DNA from: Linepithema humile
Lineage: Eukaryota > Arthropoda > Insecta > Hymenoptera > Formicidae
Direction: 5' to 3'
NCBI RefSeq assembly: GCF_040581485.1
Contig: NC_090129.1
Location: forward strand, 11,977,501-12,041,500
Length of the DNA: 64,000 nucleotides
Of this stretch, positions 21,909 to 33,500 are shown one piece after another; the first letter of the stretch is position 1, and each line of letters begins with the position of its first letter. The translations under genes were made by a program, and so were the position numbers. The notes beneath the pieces were generated by a model. It did not search any database and was not told where the DNA came from. It worked only from the letters and a program-made list of their open reading frames with translations.

Positions 21909-22543
21909 CTACGAGACTGTTTTAGGGGACTCCTTTTTATCCCCTTTTACCCCCCCCCCTTGAGCCCCACTTACCCAAAAGGCAATCCTGTCGAGCCCAA
22001 AGAATGATTTGAAGTCCAGCGTCCTCAGTTTGAGGACACTAGACTCCGGGACACCGAGGACTAGGTTCCCACCTTTTTTGGTGGCCCCTATCCCCTCCGC
22101 GAACACTTTCCAGCTCCCGGTGACAAGACCCGGGTTCTGCTTCTCCAGCCGCTTCAAGACCGTGGCCGCGCTCTCGGGAGGTCCCGGGACCCAAACCACC
22201 GCCCTGTGCTGCCTTTGAAGCGCGTCCATGCCCATCACCTTGAGCTTGACGCCCTCCCACGGAATGATGCCACCGATCCGCCACACAAGACAACCCAGCG
22301 ACGCCTCGTCCGCGCATCTTACCACCGCCGTACCGCTCCTTAGAGAGGTGCTGTGGAATCTGGGCACCGGATCCTCTTGGATCCCGTCGATCTTTTTCAA
22401 GACCGCACCCCTCAACAGAGTCAACTGCTCTGCAATGATCTCTGCCTCGAGGTAGCCCTCCGCCACAATCATCCTCGCCAGAGGGTCAGCAGCGTCCGCA
22501 TAGGCATGGTGCCCATCATAAGCCCTTTGCCTCTTCAACGGAC
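21909..22543 (-). pseudogene. non-LTR ORF1, C-terminal part
   Basis: Minus-strand frame of about 210 codons ending at TAA/TAG before the ORF2 endonuclease. It contains CLVWRIGGIIPWEGVKLKVM and HRAVVWVPGPPESAATVLKR, typical of the RNA-binding ORF1 (DUF4780-like) of insect non-LTR elements. It is cut upstream exactly at the GGCCG duplication of the Transib element, and its N-terminal half is found at 25313-25800. Confidence 0.7.
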
Positions 22544-23395
22544 GGCCGCACAGTGGATCGAATCATGCAAAAAGGCGGACATTGACTCAATTTTTTTTTA
22601 TATATATATAATTTACCAATTATGGATAAGGTTAGAAAAATAGTCAAAAAATCAGAAAATGATATAAATTTCCTAAAATCTTTTCGATTTTTAGAGCAAA
22701 ACTATCTATATATCTTGGGTTCTAAGAATCGCTATTTTTCCATGAACATCGTTGCATTACTTTAATGGATTACATTTTGTACACCTTCAAGATTTTTGGC
22801 GACAAATTTTTTTGTGTTGAATAAGATATACTGTAGTATAGAAAAAAATGTTGTGTTTCACAATATAACCCCAGTATGATAATTGTTATTCTCAATTTAT
22901 GTGTGTGCAATTTTTATCTCCATATCCATATAAGTTCTCGTTAACAAAAAATGTTTAAGTGTGTTAGGATTGAATATAGTCAAATAACTTTTTTAAAAAG
23001 TGTTACTATACAAACCAAAAAAGTTTGACTGCCCCAAGCCGCCCATTTCTCAAATAAATTAATTTTTGTAAATAAACAGAAGTAATGAAGAAAAACACGA
23101 CTGACTAAGATGATATACTGAAGCGTATAACGATCAAAGTCATAAGATTCTCCTCACGGTCACACAGTAGTGTATTATTTTACTATCTTTATTGTAGTAC
23201 ACGAAAAAAATTAATAGTTAATATAACGAAAAGTAACAAATTAGATATTAAATATAAAAAAGTAAAATAAAAAAATATTAAATATTAACTTATAATAAAA
23301 TAAAATAAAATATCAAAAATAATAAAATTCTTTCTTGGAATATTATAATATGTTATAGTTTAAGACTTTTCGTCGCAACATAACCCGTAGCACAT

Positions 23396-24652
23396 GTGCC
23401 AACAACTGCTACTTATGCTTCTATCGAATTACAAGCTCTCTTGGATCTTACCACTATCAAATTGCTGAAAGTATGTGAAGAAAAATTGCAGTCTTATACA
23501 AACTTAAAGTTAATTTGTAAGTGGGGCTTTAATGGATCTTCAAATCAAAGCTCATATAAGCAAGCATTTGAAGACGAAAAAGCATTGGATAATTTTGTCT
23601 TTATGACCAGTCTTGTCCCCATCAAGTTGATGAGTGACTGTGATGATGTTCTATGGACCAATCCAACTCCGTCTTCTACTCGATATTGTCGACCTATTCA
23701 ATTTCAATTCATAAATGAAAATACAGAAATTATTAAATAAGAATTCGAAAGAGTGGACACTGAAATAAAGAATCTGGTTGCATTGAAATGGGAAAATGTG
23801 ACTATTACTTACGAAATGTTATTTACTATGATAGATGGTAAGGTTTGCACCGCTTTATCGGACTTAGCATTGTCCAGCGCAAGTTGCTATTTATGTGGTG
23901 CCAAACCGACCGAAATGAACAATATTGATAAAGTTGTGACACGAAACATTGATCAGAATACATGCAATTTTGGGCTGTCAAGTCTCCACGCAAGAATTCG
24001 CTGCATGGAGTACTTACTTAACATATCTTATAATCTATCATTTAAAAAATCGATTGTACGAAATCCAGTTTTCAAAGAGCAACGACAAAAGACGAAAAAA
24101 AATATTCAAGACAAGTTTAGAAAAGAGCTAGGCCTGCTTATCGATATTGTAAAACAAGGTACAGGGACGACAAATGACGGGAATACAGCCAGACGCTTTT
24201 TTACGGAAATAGGTACAACTGCTAAAATCACTGGGTTAAATGAATCGCTCATAAAAAGATTTGCAATAATCTTACAAGCAATCTGCAGTGGAGAAGCAGT
24301 AGACGCAAAAAAGTTCGGGCATTTTGCTCTAGAAACAGCGAGAGAATGTATTAACATGTACGGATGGTATTACATGCCCTCCTCTGTACATAAACTTTTG
24401 GTGCACGGAGAGGCAATTATTTCGAATTTTTTAATACCTATTGGTCAACTGTCGGAAGAGGCAAGCGAGGCACGAAACAAAGAATTTAGGAAGTATAGAG
24501 AGGAGCATACGAGGAAAATAAATAGAGTCGCTACGAATAAAGACCTCTTGCACCATCTCTTAATTACTTCTGATCCTTATATTTCCAGTCAACGAGCAAA
24601 CTCAATGAAGGAAAAAAACAAGAAATGTTTTCAGAGACTCTCGATCTTTTAA
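23396..24652 (+). pseudogene. Transib transposase (RAG1-core-like), one in-frame stop
   Basis: Same frame throughout, interrupted by TAA at 23738-23740. N-terminal part: LICKWGFNGSSNQSSYKQ and SSTRYCRPIQFQF. After the stop: MIDGKVCTALSD, the zinc-binding SCYLCGAKPTEMN (aligned by position with the RAG1 CxxC), GLSSLHARIRCMEYLL, DGNTARRFF, SSVHKLLVHGEAII and LPIGQLSEEASEARNKEFRK, which contains the catalytic Glu region. Ends at TAA 24650-24652. About 420 residues are visible, less than a full Transib protein, so the N-terminus (including the first catalytic Asp region) may be lost or decayed in the AT-rich sequence before 23396. Family assignment is from these motifs plus the terminal heptamer. 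Confidence 0.8.
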
Positions 24653-25260
24653 TGTAATATTTATAAATTAACTACTATTAGTAAAGAAACAGAACTACAG
24701 AAAAAAATAATATAAAATTAATTTAAAAAATATAAAATATAAAATATAAAAAAATATAAAATAAATAAAATAAAAAAAAAAATAAATAAAATTTTTAAAA
24801 ACGTAAAAAAAAGAAAAGAAAAAAACGGAATCTACTACTTGACACGTCCTTGCCGTGATCCTGGATTCGACTGAGATCAAGTATTTAATTCTAATTTAAT
24901 CTAACTTTGAACTTGATAAAAGAAAATAGTGGCAATGCAGTATAAAAAACAAAATAATAATTGAATCAATCTAGCCTTAGGGAGCATAGTGTAGGAATTG
25001 TTATGAAAATAATTTTACTTTTTTCCATGACCATATTGGATCCACTATTATAAATTTCAATTTTTGTTTTATTTTTGAATTCAGCGATCTTAAAAACATA
25101 ACTATACCAATTTTCAAACATTTTAATCACTATTCATTTTTTCGATCCGCCATATAGGATCTGCCATTTTTAATTTTTTACATTTTATATCAGATTCGTA
25201 ATCAGCGACCTCGAAAACCCCTGAGTACTAATTTTTATTTTACAATTACAAAAATTGGTT
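24653..25260 (+). other. AT-rich 3' non-coding part of the Transib element
   Basis: Long A-rich and TAAAATA runs (24690-24830), no gene seen. Confidence 0.5.
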
Positions 25261-25307
25261 CCATTATTGAATCATGTCCGCCTTTTTACACGTTTCGATC
25301 CACTGTG

Positions 25308-25800
25308 GGCCGCCCGATGGAGGGGTTTCATTGGAGCCCTTCCGACGTTTACCATCGGTGTGCCCCTTCACCATCTTCGCCGGCGTACAAGGGGGAGCCA
25401 CGGGAAGAGAGCGAGCCCCTTCCAGAGCCCCTGCTCTCATCCGCTTCGCCCTCCTTCTTTCGGCCCCGCACCGATTTTTCTTAACTGGAGGTGAAGCCTC
25501 CTGCCGCGCAGCCGGGCCGGCTTCACTTCCGGAGCCCTTAAGGATCCCATCCGTCACCACCGTCCCAGCTCCTTCCCTCGGAGACCCGTCACGCGAGCCC
25601 TCCTGATTTCCCACTTCATCCTCTAAGTTTAAATTATTAAGAAAGTCCATAGTGATCCCACGAGTAGCTAGGGAATTACACGGTCCGCCCACGCAGAGCC
25701 CCGCATGCGTGGGTAAGGCTGGATACTCTGGGGTTTCGCCCGGTTCCCCAGAGGCATCGTTCGCGACACTGCTCCCCCAGTGACATGCAGCCATCGCCAC
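25308..25800 (-). pseudogene. non-LTR ORF1, N-terminal part, separated by Transib
   Basis: Minus-strand frame beginning near 25800 (MAMAACHWGSS) with ITMDFLNNLNLEDEVGNQEG and a basic KKNRCGAERRRAKRMRAG stretch. Its natural continuation lies at 22543 on the far side of the DNA transposon. The last codons read into the transposon end. Confidence 0.65.
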
Positions 25801-26020
25801 GATGGCTTACAACTTGGCTTGGGGAGCTGGTTCGCGGCAACGGTCTTCCCTTATCCTTTACAGGGTTTTACTTCCGTGGGGCCAGGTTATAACCGCCACT
25901 ACTCAGCAGCACTGAGTCCCCTCAGAGAGCTCACACCTACTGGGCGTCCTCCTATCCGCCACCTTGGAGACGCGCCCGGTGGGTAGCTCAACCCCCGGGA
26001 TTGGGGTCAATAAAGTTCTT

Positions 26021-26485
26021 CCTGCAATCACTTGCAAAAATCAAAGATATATGAGATTATAAATGCACGTGCTTGCATACACATCACGAAGCTGCCGAGA
26101 AGGATTACACATACGCTGCGTTCCGAAATTTACTGCTGCCAGTGCTGGAAATTTATAGTTCATATCGGGAGCTTTCCATCAAGGCATTTAGGCGACACAC
26201 ATCGACACGGTGTCAGACACGGTGCTTTCCAACAATGACACGCTACGGCACGGTTCGACACAGCAGAAGAGCATAGTCAAACACAGAGTCTAGTTCATGG
26301 CTGCCAATTTTTGGGATGATATTCTAGAGAATTTTCATTTTATCCATCTGCAAAATATATTTATACTCATCGCGATCGTAAACAATAATTAATGATGGTT
26401 GTTTGATTTGTACGTACTTTAAATATGCCAATATGCTCTTGGTACGCCAATTTTTTTATTAAATGAACTTACTAGATATTATGGG
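26021..26485 (+). other. spacer left of the P-like transposon
   Basis: No gene. The part 26180-26260 is rich in GACACGG/GGTGTC motifs and resembles, in inverted orientation, 37750-37800 on the other side of the P-like element, so the P element may have landed inside another inverted-repeat element. Evidence is weak. Confidence 0.3.
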
Positions 26486-29377
26486 TAGAGATCCTTTAAT
26501 AAGAGTCTGGCCATCAGAAATATGGTTTTGATTGGTCCGCCTTTTTTTCTCTAATCTAAGTGGAGATAACTTCAGCGTAAGCGTATGATCACGAAAATCG
26601 AGACATCACTAACCTCAGAAACACGGATGAAACATCGATTCGAATAATATTTGAATATTAATCGTGCAAATTTCATTTTTAATTGCATTTTTATATTTTT
26701 ATTAATAAAATTATTTTTTAATATGTAATGTGTACGATGTATAACATGTAAATGAGTAACGAAAGACAAATGCAAAGTAAAAATTTAACCATTCGATGAT
26801 GAAGGAGAAAATTAAGTAAATAAAATTTAACAATTTGTTTTATTTTGTTATACTGTGCATCGCCATTGACTTACTGTCATAATTCTTACGTTTAACAGTT
26901 TTTTTTGCATTCGCTATTTTCATTCTATAAACGGCATATCTATTTGCTATTTTTATATGTAAATTATGACATGATAAAATATGACTATTACTTAAAATAT
27001 TCAAAAACTTATTAACTAAAAGCTTTTTATAAGCGGGATTATTATTGCACGTAGATTTTTGATGCTGTCTAAATATATGCTCCATTTTTTTAAAATAATT
27101 CAAATGTTTCACTGTTTACATAAAACAATGTATTGTTTTTATAACTTCGCAGTCGTACTAATCTTGCATATTGTGAAAAATTTTGATGTGTGGAACCTAA
27201 ATTTTGAATACAATGCTCACAAATTTTTGTATTTTTTTTAATGCTTGTTATAATATATCCAGCGATACTATATAAAATGTTACTTTCTGTAGAATTTAAT
27301 TCATTTGCTTCCTCAGTTACAAGCTCGCATGGCAAATCAGCATTTAACTCATTACAAAATTCGGATTTGTTTTTGATAATTATATCTAAAAAATCTGTTA
27401 CATATTCCACATCATCTTTTTCGTAATTACCTCGAGAAACTGGACGCATATATAAAGAAGTGGTAATTAATTTAAGATTATTTTTAAGTTGTAGAGCATT
27501 TAGTATTACATTTTTGCTTCGAAGAACAGAAAAAAGATTTTCTACACAGTCTTGCGTAAGTCTACCTGTCAGTAAAAATTGAAACTTCCTTTCACAATCT
27601 GCTAGGTCTAAAATAGATTTAGTTGATATAATTACTCCCTTCTGAACAGGTTTAAAATTCCCTTTATTACCAATATAAAGATGACAAAATATCTCCATAA
27701 ATTCAAAAAAGAAACAGTATCTTTATATTTTGTCATATCTTTCATACCCAGAGAAATGCTGCAATGTCTTGAAGTCATAACTGTATACCATTTGACTATT
27801 ATTTTTACAAAAAATGCTGTAGTATTGTATTCTGGTTTTGAATTTTCATCGGCTAAAAATTCTAAAGCAGTGCTTACTTCATGACTCAATAAATTTTTTG
27901 CTTTATTAACACGCATTTTTTCAAAATTGTTATTTGTATCAACATCGCTTATACTTATTTTTGGTGTTAATAAAAATTGAAATTCTTTTTGCGCTAAAAT
28001 TAATTCCTCAAAGTGTTTTGCTCGTATCATATTTGTTGACAAATTATATTTGCGTACAATATTTTCAGGTAGCAGGAGAAACTTATTATTTAAAATGCAC
28101 ATTTTTATATTTTTCAATAAGTAAGGTATATCAGCGATAACATACAAATTACAATTAGGATCACATGGATGTTTGATATAATTTACAATTCTGTTATATC
28201 TACCAACTGTAATTCCAAACGCTTTCCATAAAGCTTGATTACCGGGTCCCATATCAGAAGTAATAGAATTTACGGTAAGACCAATTGATTTGGCTCTGTG
28301 AAGTATGTCAATTATTATTGGTTGTAACGTAGCGCCATTAAAACTATTACCCGTAAAATAGTAGCCAATAATTTGCTTTCAACGACATGCAATACCACAT
28401 AACATAAATACCATAGCGTGTGACGCTATACCTGTATGTCCTGGTAAAGTTACATTACTAATGTAACTTTGAGAAGAATTGTCAAAAGTGTTCTTCGATG
28501 AAATGCAGATTTCATCAAATACTAAGCAACATTCTTTATCAATTTCATCCCAATTTGATACTTTCAATTTAAAAAAATTGAAAATATTATCTGAAATTCC
28601 GTTTTCGAATTTAAAATTTTCTACTTTCCTTCGCAACGTTTGGAGTCCTGGCAAAGGAAATTTCTGACGACGAAGTTCTTCATAGCCAGTTATATCGCAA
28701 GAAAATCTTAATCGGAGTGCTTTTATAACCGATTCGTTGCTCCACTTCTGTACTCTTCTTTTATTTTTTAATGCTCTAATTTGATCATCTGTGAAGATTT
28801 CTTGTAACTTACTTAATAAAGTTGCATTTGATTGACTGTCATTCTGTTTCTTTTTTGCTTTCAAATCACGTTGTACAATAAGCAAACATTTTTTATATTT
28901 CCTCATTTTGGCATTGAGATTTTTAATTATACGTGATTGTGCATATATAATTTGTTCTTTTTTTCTTATTATTTGTAACGCATTTTTAAATTCATCTTTT
29001 TTACTTCTGGCACTTTCCAGTTGTAATTCATTTTCGCAATTGTTTTCTTTTTTACTTTGTACAATACTTTGCTCGTTAATGCAACACTCATCATTCAGTG
29101 AAACACGTCTGACATTTTCGTAATAATTTTTCTGAAATGAAATATTTAAGATCATTATTAATTATAATTTTTTTAATAAATTTATAATACTTTTCCATAA
29201 ATTTGCAACTGTTTTTTTCATATTTTAACTTTTAAAACTTACGATGTTCGTTGCTTCATCTCCAAATATTGTTGGTACAGCATTTGCTTTAAGCTTCCTT
29301 TTACCATCAGCTCGATTATTTTCCCACATATCGTGTGAGAAATGTACCTGCAATAATAAATAGAGAATAAAACATTG

Positions 29378-29804
29378 TGTTCGCGTCATATGCGAATCGA
29401 ATCCGCTATCACCTGCGCCCTGCGTGATAACTAGCAATCCTGGCAGAGGCGCACGCGCGGTGGTGGAGCGAGTAGCCGCCGCGCGTGAGCCGAAGCCAGA
29501 GCTCCTGGAAGTCCCTCAAGACGAAGGTCTCCTTTTCTTTTCTGCGAGTCTAGCTCCTTTTGCTTCGACTATAAGCCAGAGTGTTATTTTCAATACGCGA
29601 GTGTAAGGTTTTCGTGAGCCCGTTGCTCGTGAGCCATCTGTTAAGGACAGACTGTTAAATTACGCCAGCGAATAAAGATTTTTTGCTCCAACAAGGCATT
29701 CTCGCTGCTTCGAGTTTCCGTTCCTCCCCTCGCTGATCGGCACTTTCTGTCGTGTTGCATCTGCAAGTCGCGACGAGTTCGCGAAACAGAAATCGCGCGA
29801 AACA
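29378..29804 (+). repeat. BEL 5' LTR
   Basis: Begins TGTTCGCGTCATATGCG, ends GAAACA. Followed at once by the primer-binding site. Contains an ACTATAAGCC promoter-like segment (about 29569) and AATAAAG (29672). Confidence 0.95.
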
Positions 29805-30579
29805 TTTGGTCCTTCGAGCCGGATCATCTAAAGGAGAGGGACTCGTGAACGTGCTCGCGCCCGCGTTCTAGCACGCGGCACTTTGGCTGGAAATTCGCCA
29901 CGTTGTGCTCCGGCCATCTTGTGCCGTTCGCCGGCCGGCCGGCTTTCGTGTGGAACACGTGGACGGACAGTGAGGTGCAGTGAATGAAGAACTACACCCT
30001 GCAGCCCTTTGGAGGAAAGCTGAGGACAGAAGAAACGAAGCAGGAGGTACGAGATAGTTCTTTCGCTATCTCTGTCGCACTCTCGAGTGCTGCGGCCTGG
30101 TGAGTTAAGACTCTCTATCTCTCTCTCTCGCCCGCGCTAGCATGCCCTATGTAACTCGGCTGTGCCGTCGTACCGGTATGTGCGCGTGACGAGCGCGTGA
30201 TCACCGCTCGCGCGGCCGCGTAGTGTCTTCGCTGTTCGACAACCGCGTCGCGCTTTCCTCTCTTGCGCTCGTTCGCTCGCTAATTTACGCTCTCTCTCTC
30301 TCTCAAGTGCATTGCGTTGCTCGCGTAACGTCGCCGCGCTCTCCAACGCTCTCTAGCGTTTTCGGTGATTCGCGACCGTGTTGATCGTTGCAGGTGCGCT
30401 TGCTGCATGCACCTCTGCAGGGTCATTAAGCCTGCGAGCTTTGAGGCACCCTTTTCAAGCTTTCGCGATCGGACATAGTGCGCCTTGCAGTAATCTTATT
30501 ACTGAACTTTCCGTTTCCTCGCACGAAGATAGCTTATTTTTATTACTTCCACTCACGTTCACTTATAACGCGATCTACA
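29805..30579 (+). other. BEL 5' untranslated leader
   Basis: 775 bases with the primer-binding site at its start and CT-rich runs (30115-30135, 30290-30305). No gene. The gag-pol start codon follows at 30580. Confidence 0.7.
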
Positions 30580-33500
30580 ATGGAAGTGCTACTCAAAAAA
30601 CAGCTTGTTTCAGCAGGCTATATCGAACGCTTCTGGGACAATATAGCTAAGGCCGGCAAGGAAAAAATGACGCGTTCCTTTCTGACGGCGCGACTGGAGC
30701 TCCTGGAAAATTATTGGAGCCGTTTTTCGGATAATCACGAAGCGCTTATCGTTTGCGACAAGATCGAGACGACCGAGTATATCTCAAAGGATTTATACTC
30801 GATGATAGTCGAGAAATATATCGAGACAAAGTCCCGCATCGCACCGTATCTCAAAACCGAGCCAGCGCGGCAACCGGAGAAGACCGGAGAGACTTCTAAT
30901 GTGCTTCGGCAAATTCAATTGCCAAAAATTAGCTTGCCGCGATTCTCGGGGGAGCAGATAGCGTGAGAGAGCTTTCGCGATCTCTTCAAGTCTCTCGTGC
31001 ATGACGTCGCCGATATGGCACCGGTGCAAAAACTTCAATATCTCCGAAGCTCGCTCGCTGGCGAGGCTGCCGATGTAATTGCGAATGTACCGCTGACCGA
31101 CGACGCGTATGCGGGTGCCTGGCGCGATCTTCTCGCGCGCTATGACAGCAAGCGACGGCTCTTGTACGTGCATCTACGCGAAGTACTGGAGTGCCCTGCC
31201 GCTACGAAAGCCACTCCAACGGAGATCAAGCGCTTGCTTGGAATAATGACGCAAGCTACTCGCTCGTTCGCGTCGTTGAAACGGCCGGTGGATCAATGGG
31301 ATGACTGGCTCGTCCATATCCTGGTGAGCAAACTTGACGCTCAGACTCGACTCCACTGGGAGACTTCGCTCGCAGACAACCGTGAGTTTCCGACGTTTAA
31401 ACAACTCCAGGACTTTCTGGAGACACGCGTGCGAGCCTTAGAGGCGGCCAATCCAGAGGCTTTGCTCACGCGTTCCGCTTCCGCGTCTACGCAACGGACA
31501 CAAAAAAGGGCTCGCGTGTTAGCAAATACGACCTCAACCGCAAGGGTAAAAGGGGGCAAATGCTCACTCTGTGCCGAACAGCATAACATTGCGTATTGTG
31601 CGAAATATAAGGCGCTGACCGTCGCACAGCGCGCTGAAAAGGTGCAGAAGTCGAAATTATGTAAGAACTGTCTCCGCGCCGGCCATCAAATCGATGCGTG
31701 CTCAACGATAGGACGCTGCCTGGTGTGTGCCGGTAAGCATCACACTACTCTCCATAGTCAATCGACTTTCACGGATTCTTTGGAGCCTAAGAGTGACGGG
31801 CCCTCTGAGACCTCGACAACGAGGGTGCACAATGCACGCGTGACCTCTCTGACCTCGAGACGCAACAGTACGATGCTCCTTGCGACGGCGTTAGTCACGA
31901 TTCAAGGTGACAGAGGCCATTCTGCAACAGTGCGTGCGTTACTTGATCCTGGCTCCGAATCAGATTTCGTGTCGGAACGAGTGGTGCGGCTCGTGCGCGC
32001 GAGTCAAAGACGGGTTAACGTTTCCGTCGCCGGACTCCAAGGTACACCGACGGGTACTTCAAACGCGAAGGTGACCGTGACGATAGGATCGCCGGTCGAA
32101 AGGGCTTTCCAGTTAGAAACCAAGGCATTGGTGCTTAAGAGCCTTATTAATCTCTTGCCGGCAAGGAGCGTGCCTTCACGTTCGTGGCCACACATAAAAG
32201 GTCTGCGCTTGGCAGACCCGGACTTTTACATGTCTTCCAAGGTCGACGTCATCCTCGGCGCCGACACATTCGGTCGGGTTCTCAGACCCGGGATTCAGGA
32301 AGGGGAGCGAGGTACGCCAACCGCCCTGAACACGGTGTTCGGGTGGGTGCTCACTGGAAGTACCACTCCCGGAGAGGATTCCCCCTCTATTTCTGTGCAT
32401 CATGCACAACCAATCGACGAGTTGACTGCGGCGTTGCAGCGATTCTGGGAGATCGAGGAAGTTTCAAGCACAGCGTTGCCGAAGCCTGAGGACGCTTGGG
32501 TGGAGCAACATTTCAGAGAGACTCACTCTCGAGACTCTACCGGTCGTTACGTCGTGCGCCTTCCCAGGAAACAGACGGCCGAGGTGTCACTAGGAGCCTC
32601 CCGTCCAGCGGCGTTATCGATGCTACTCAACTCGGAGAGACGCTTGAGCAAGCAACCTGACTTGCGCAAGCGCTACATTGACTTCATGGTCGAGTATTTG
32701 GCGCTCGGTCATATGGACCTAATACATAATAACGAGATCCCACGCGACTCGTATTACTTGCCTCATCATGGGGTCTTTAAGACGGGCGACCGCAATGGCA
32801 AAATTCGCGTGGTCTTTAATGCGTCCTTCCGGACCACCACGGGATATTCTCTTAACGATTTTCTTTTGCCAGGTCCTCGGCTTCAGTCTGACCTTTGGGT
32901 CATCCTGACAAAGTGGAGACTACTCCGTGTCGGGTTCATGGCGGACATCGTCAAGATGTTCCGTCAAATCTCAGTCCATCCGGACGACAGACATCTGCAA
33001 CGCATCCTATGGCGGGCAGAAGCGTCAGAGGAAGTGCGTGACTACACGCTCTCTACCGTTACCTACGGTACAACCTCGGCGCCCTTTCTAGCTCTGCGGA
33101 CGCTCCAGCAGCTGGCGCAGGACGAGCAAGATCAATTCCCGATGGGTGCTGCAGCTATACTAAACCACTCTTACGTGGATGATATTCTGGCTGGAGGAGA
33201 CACGCTTGACGCCGCCCACGAGACCAAGGAGCAGCTTGTCTCCTTGTTGCGCGCCGGAGGTTTCTCTCTTAGCAAGTGGGCTTCCAACTCATTGGATTTG
33301 TGTCCACGACTTGAAACGCCGGTCCGAACTCTTCCTTTCGGCGAAACAATTGGTGCGCTCGGCATCATTTGGAGTCCTCACACGGACTCTCTCTTTCTGA
33401 AGGTGACTTCTCTCGCGGAGGAATCTTCAGCTATCCTTGCTTCCAGCCCGAAGGAACTAACAAAGCGACGAGCACTCGCGGAATTAGCGAGGCTGTTCGA

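Larger units (their letters stand above)
22549..25307 (+). mobile_element. Transib (RAG1-family) DNA transposon with CACAGTG ends
   Basis: Terminal inverted repeats start CACAGTGGATCGAA on the left (22549) and, on the opposite strand, on the right (ending 25307). About 34 of the first 40 bases match. The ends are flanked by a perfect 5-bp duplication GGCCG (22544-22548 and 25308-25312), close to the CGGCG-type target of Transib. The heptamer CACAGTG equals the V(D)J recombination signal heptamer, a known link between Transib and RAG1. The interior holds a RAG1-like transposase remnant. Confidence 0.88.
18155..26020 (-). mobile_element. LOA/I-group non-LTR retrotransposon, 3' end at 18155, split by Transib
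   Basis: Minus-strand element whose 3' end is marked by a short ATAAC/TTATG tandem tail (18156-18180), the usual end type of this group. Order on the minus strand: 5' region (25800-26020), ORF1 N-terminus (25313-25800), Transib insertion (22549-25307), ORF1 C-terminus (21909-22543), ORF2 with APE endonuclease, reverse transcriptase and RNase H (18356-21904). Several frame breaks in ORF2 mean it is inactive. The 5' limit near 26020 is estimated from the end of recognisable GC-rich sequence. Confidence 0.75.

Noticed and set aside
29424..29606. 60-codon ORF in both BEL LTRs (also 36117-36299) as an LTR-encoded gene
   Set aside because: Short, starts near the LTR edge and overlaps the promoter area; no conserved motif, unlike the ORFs of LTR A.
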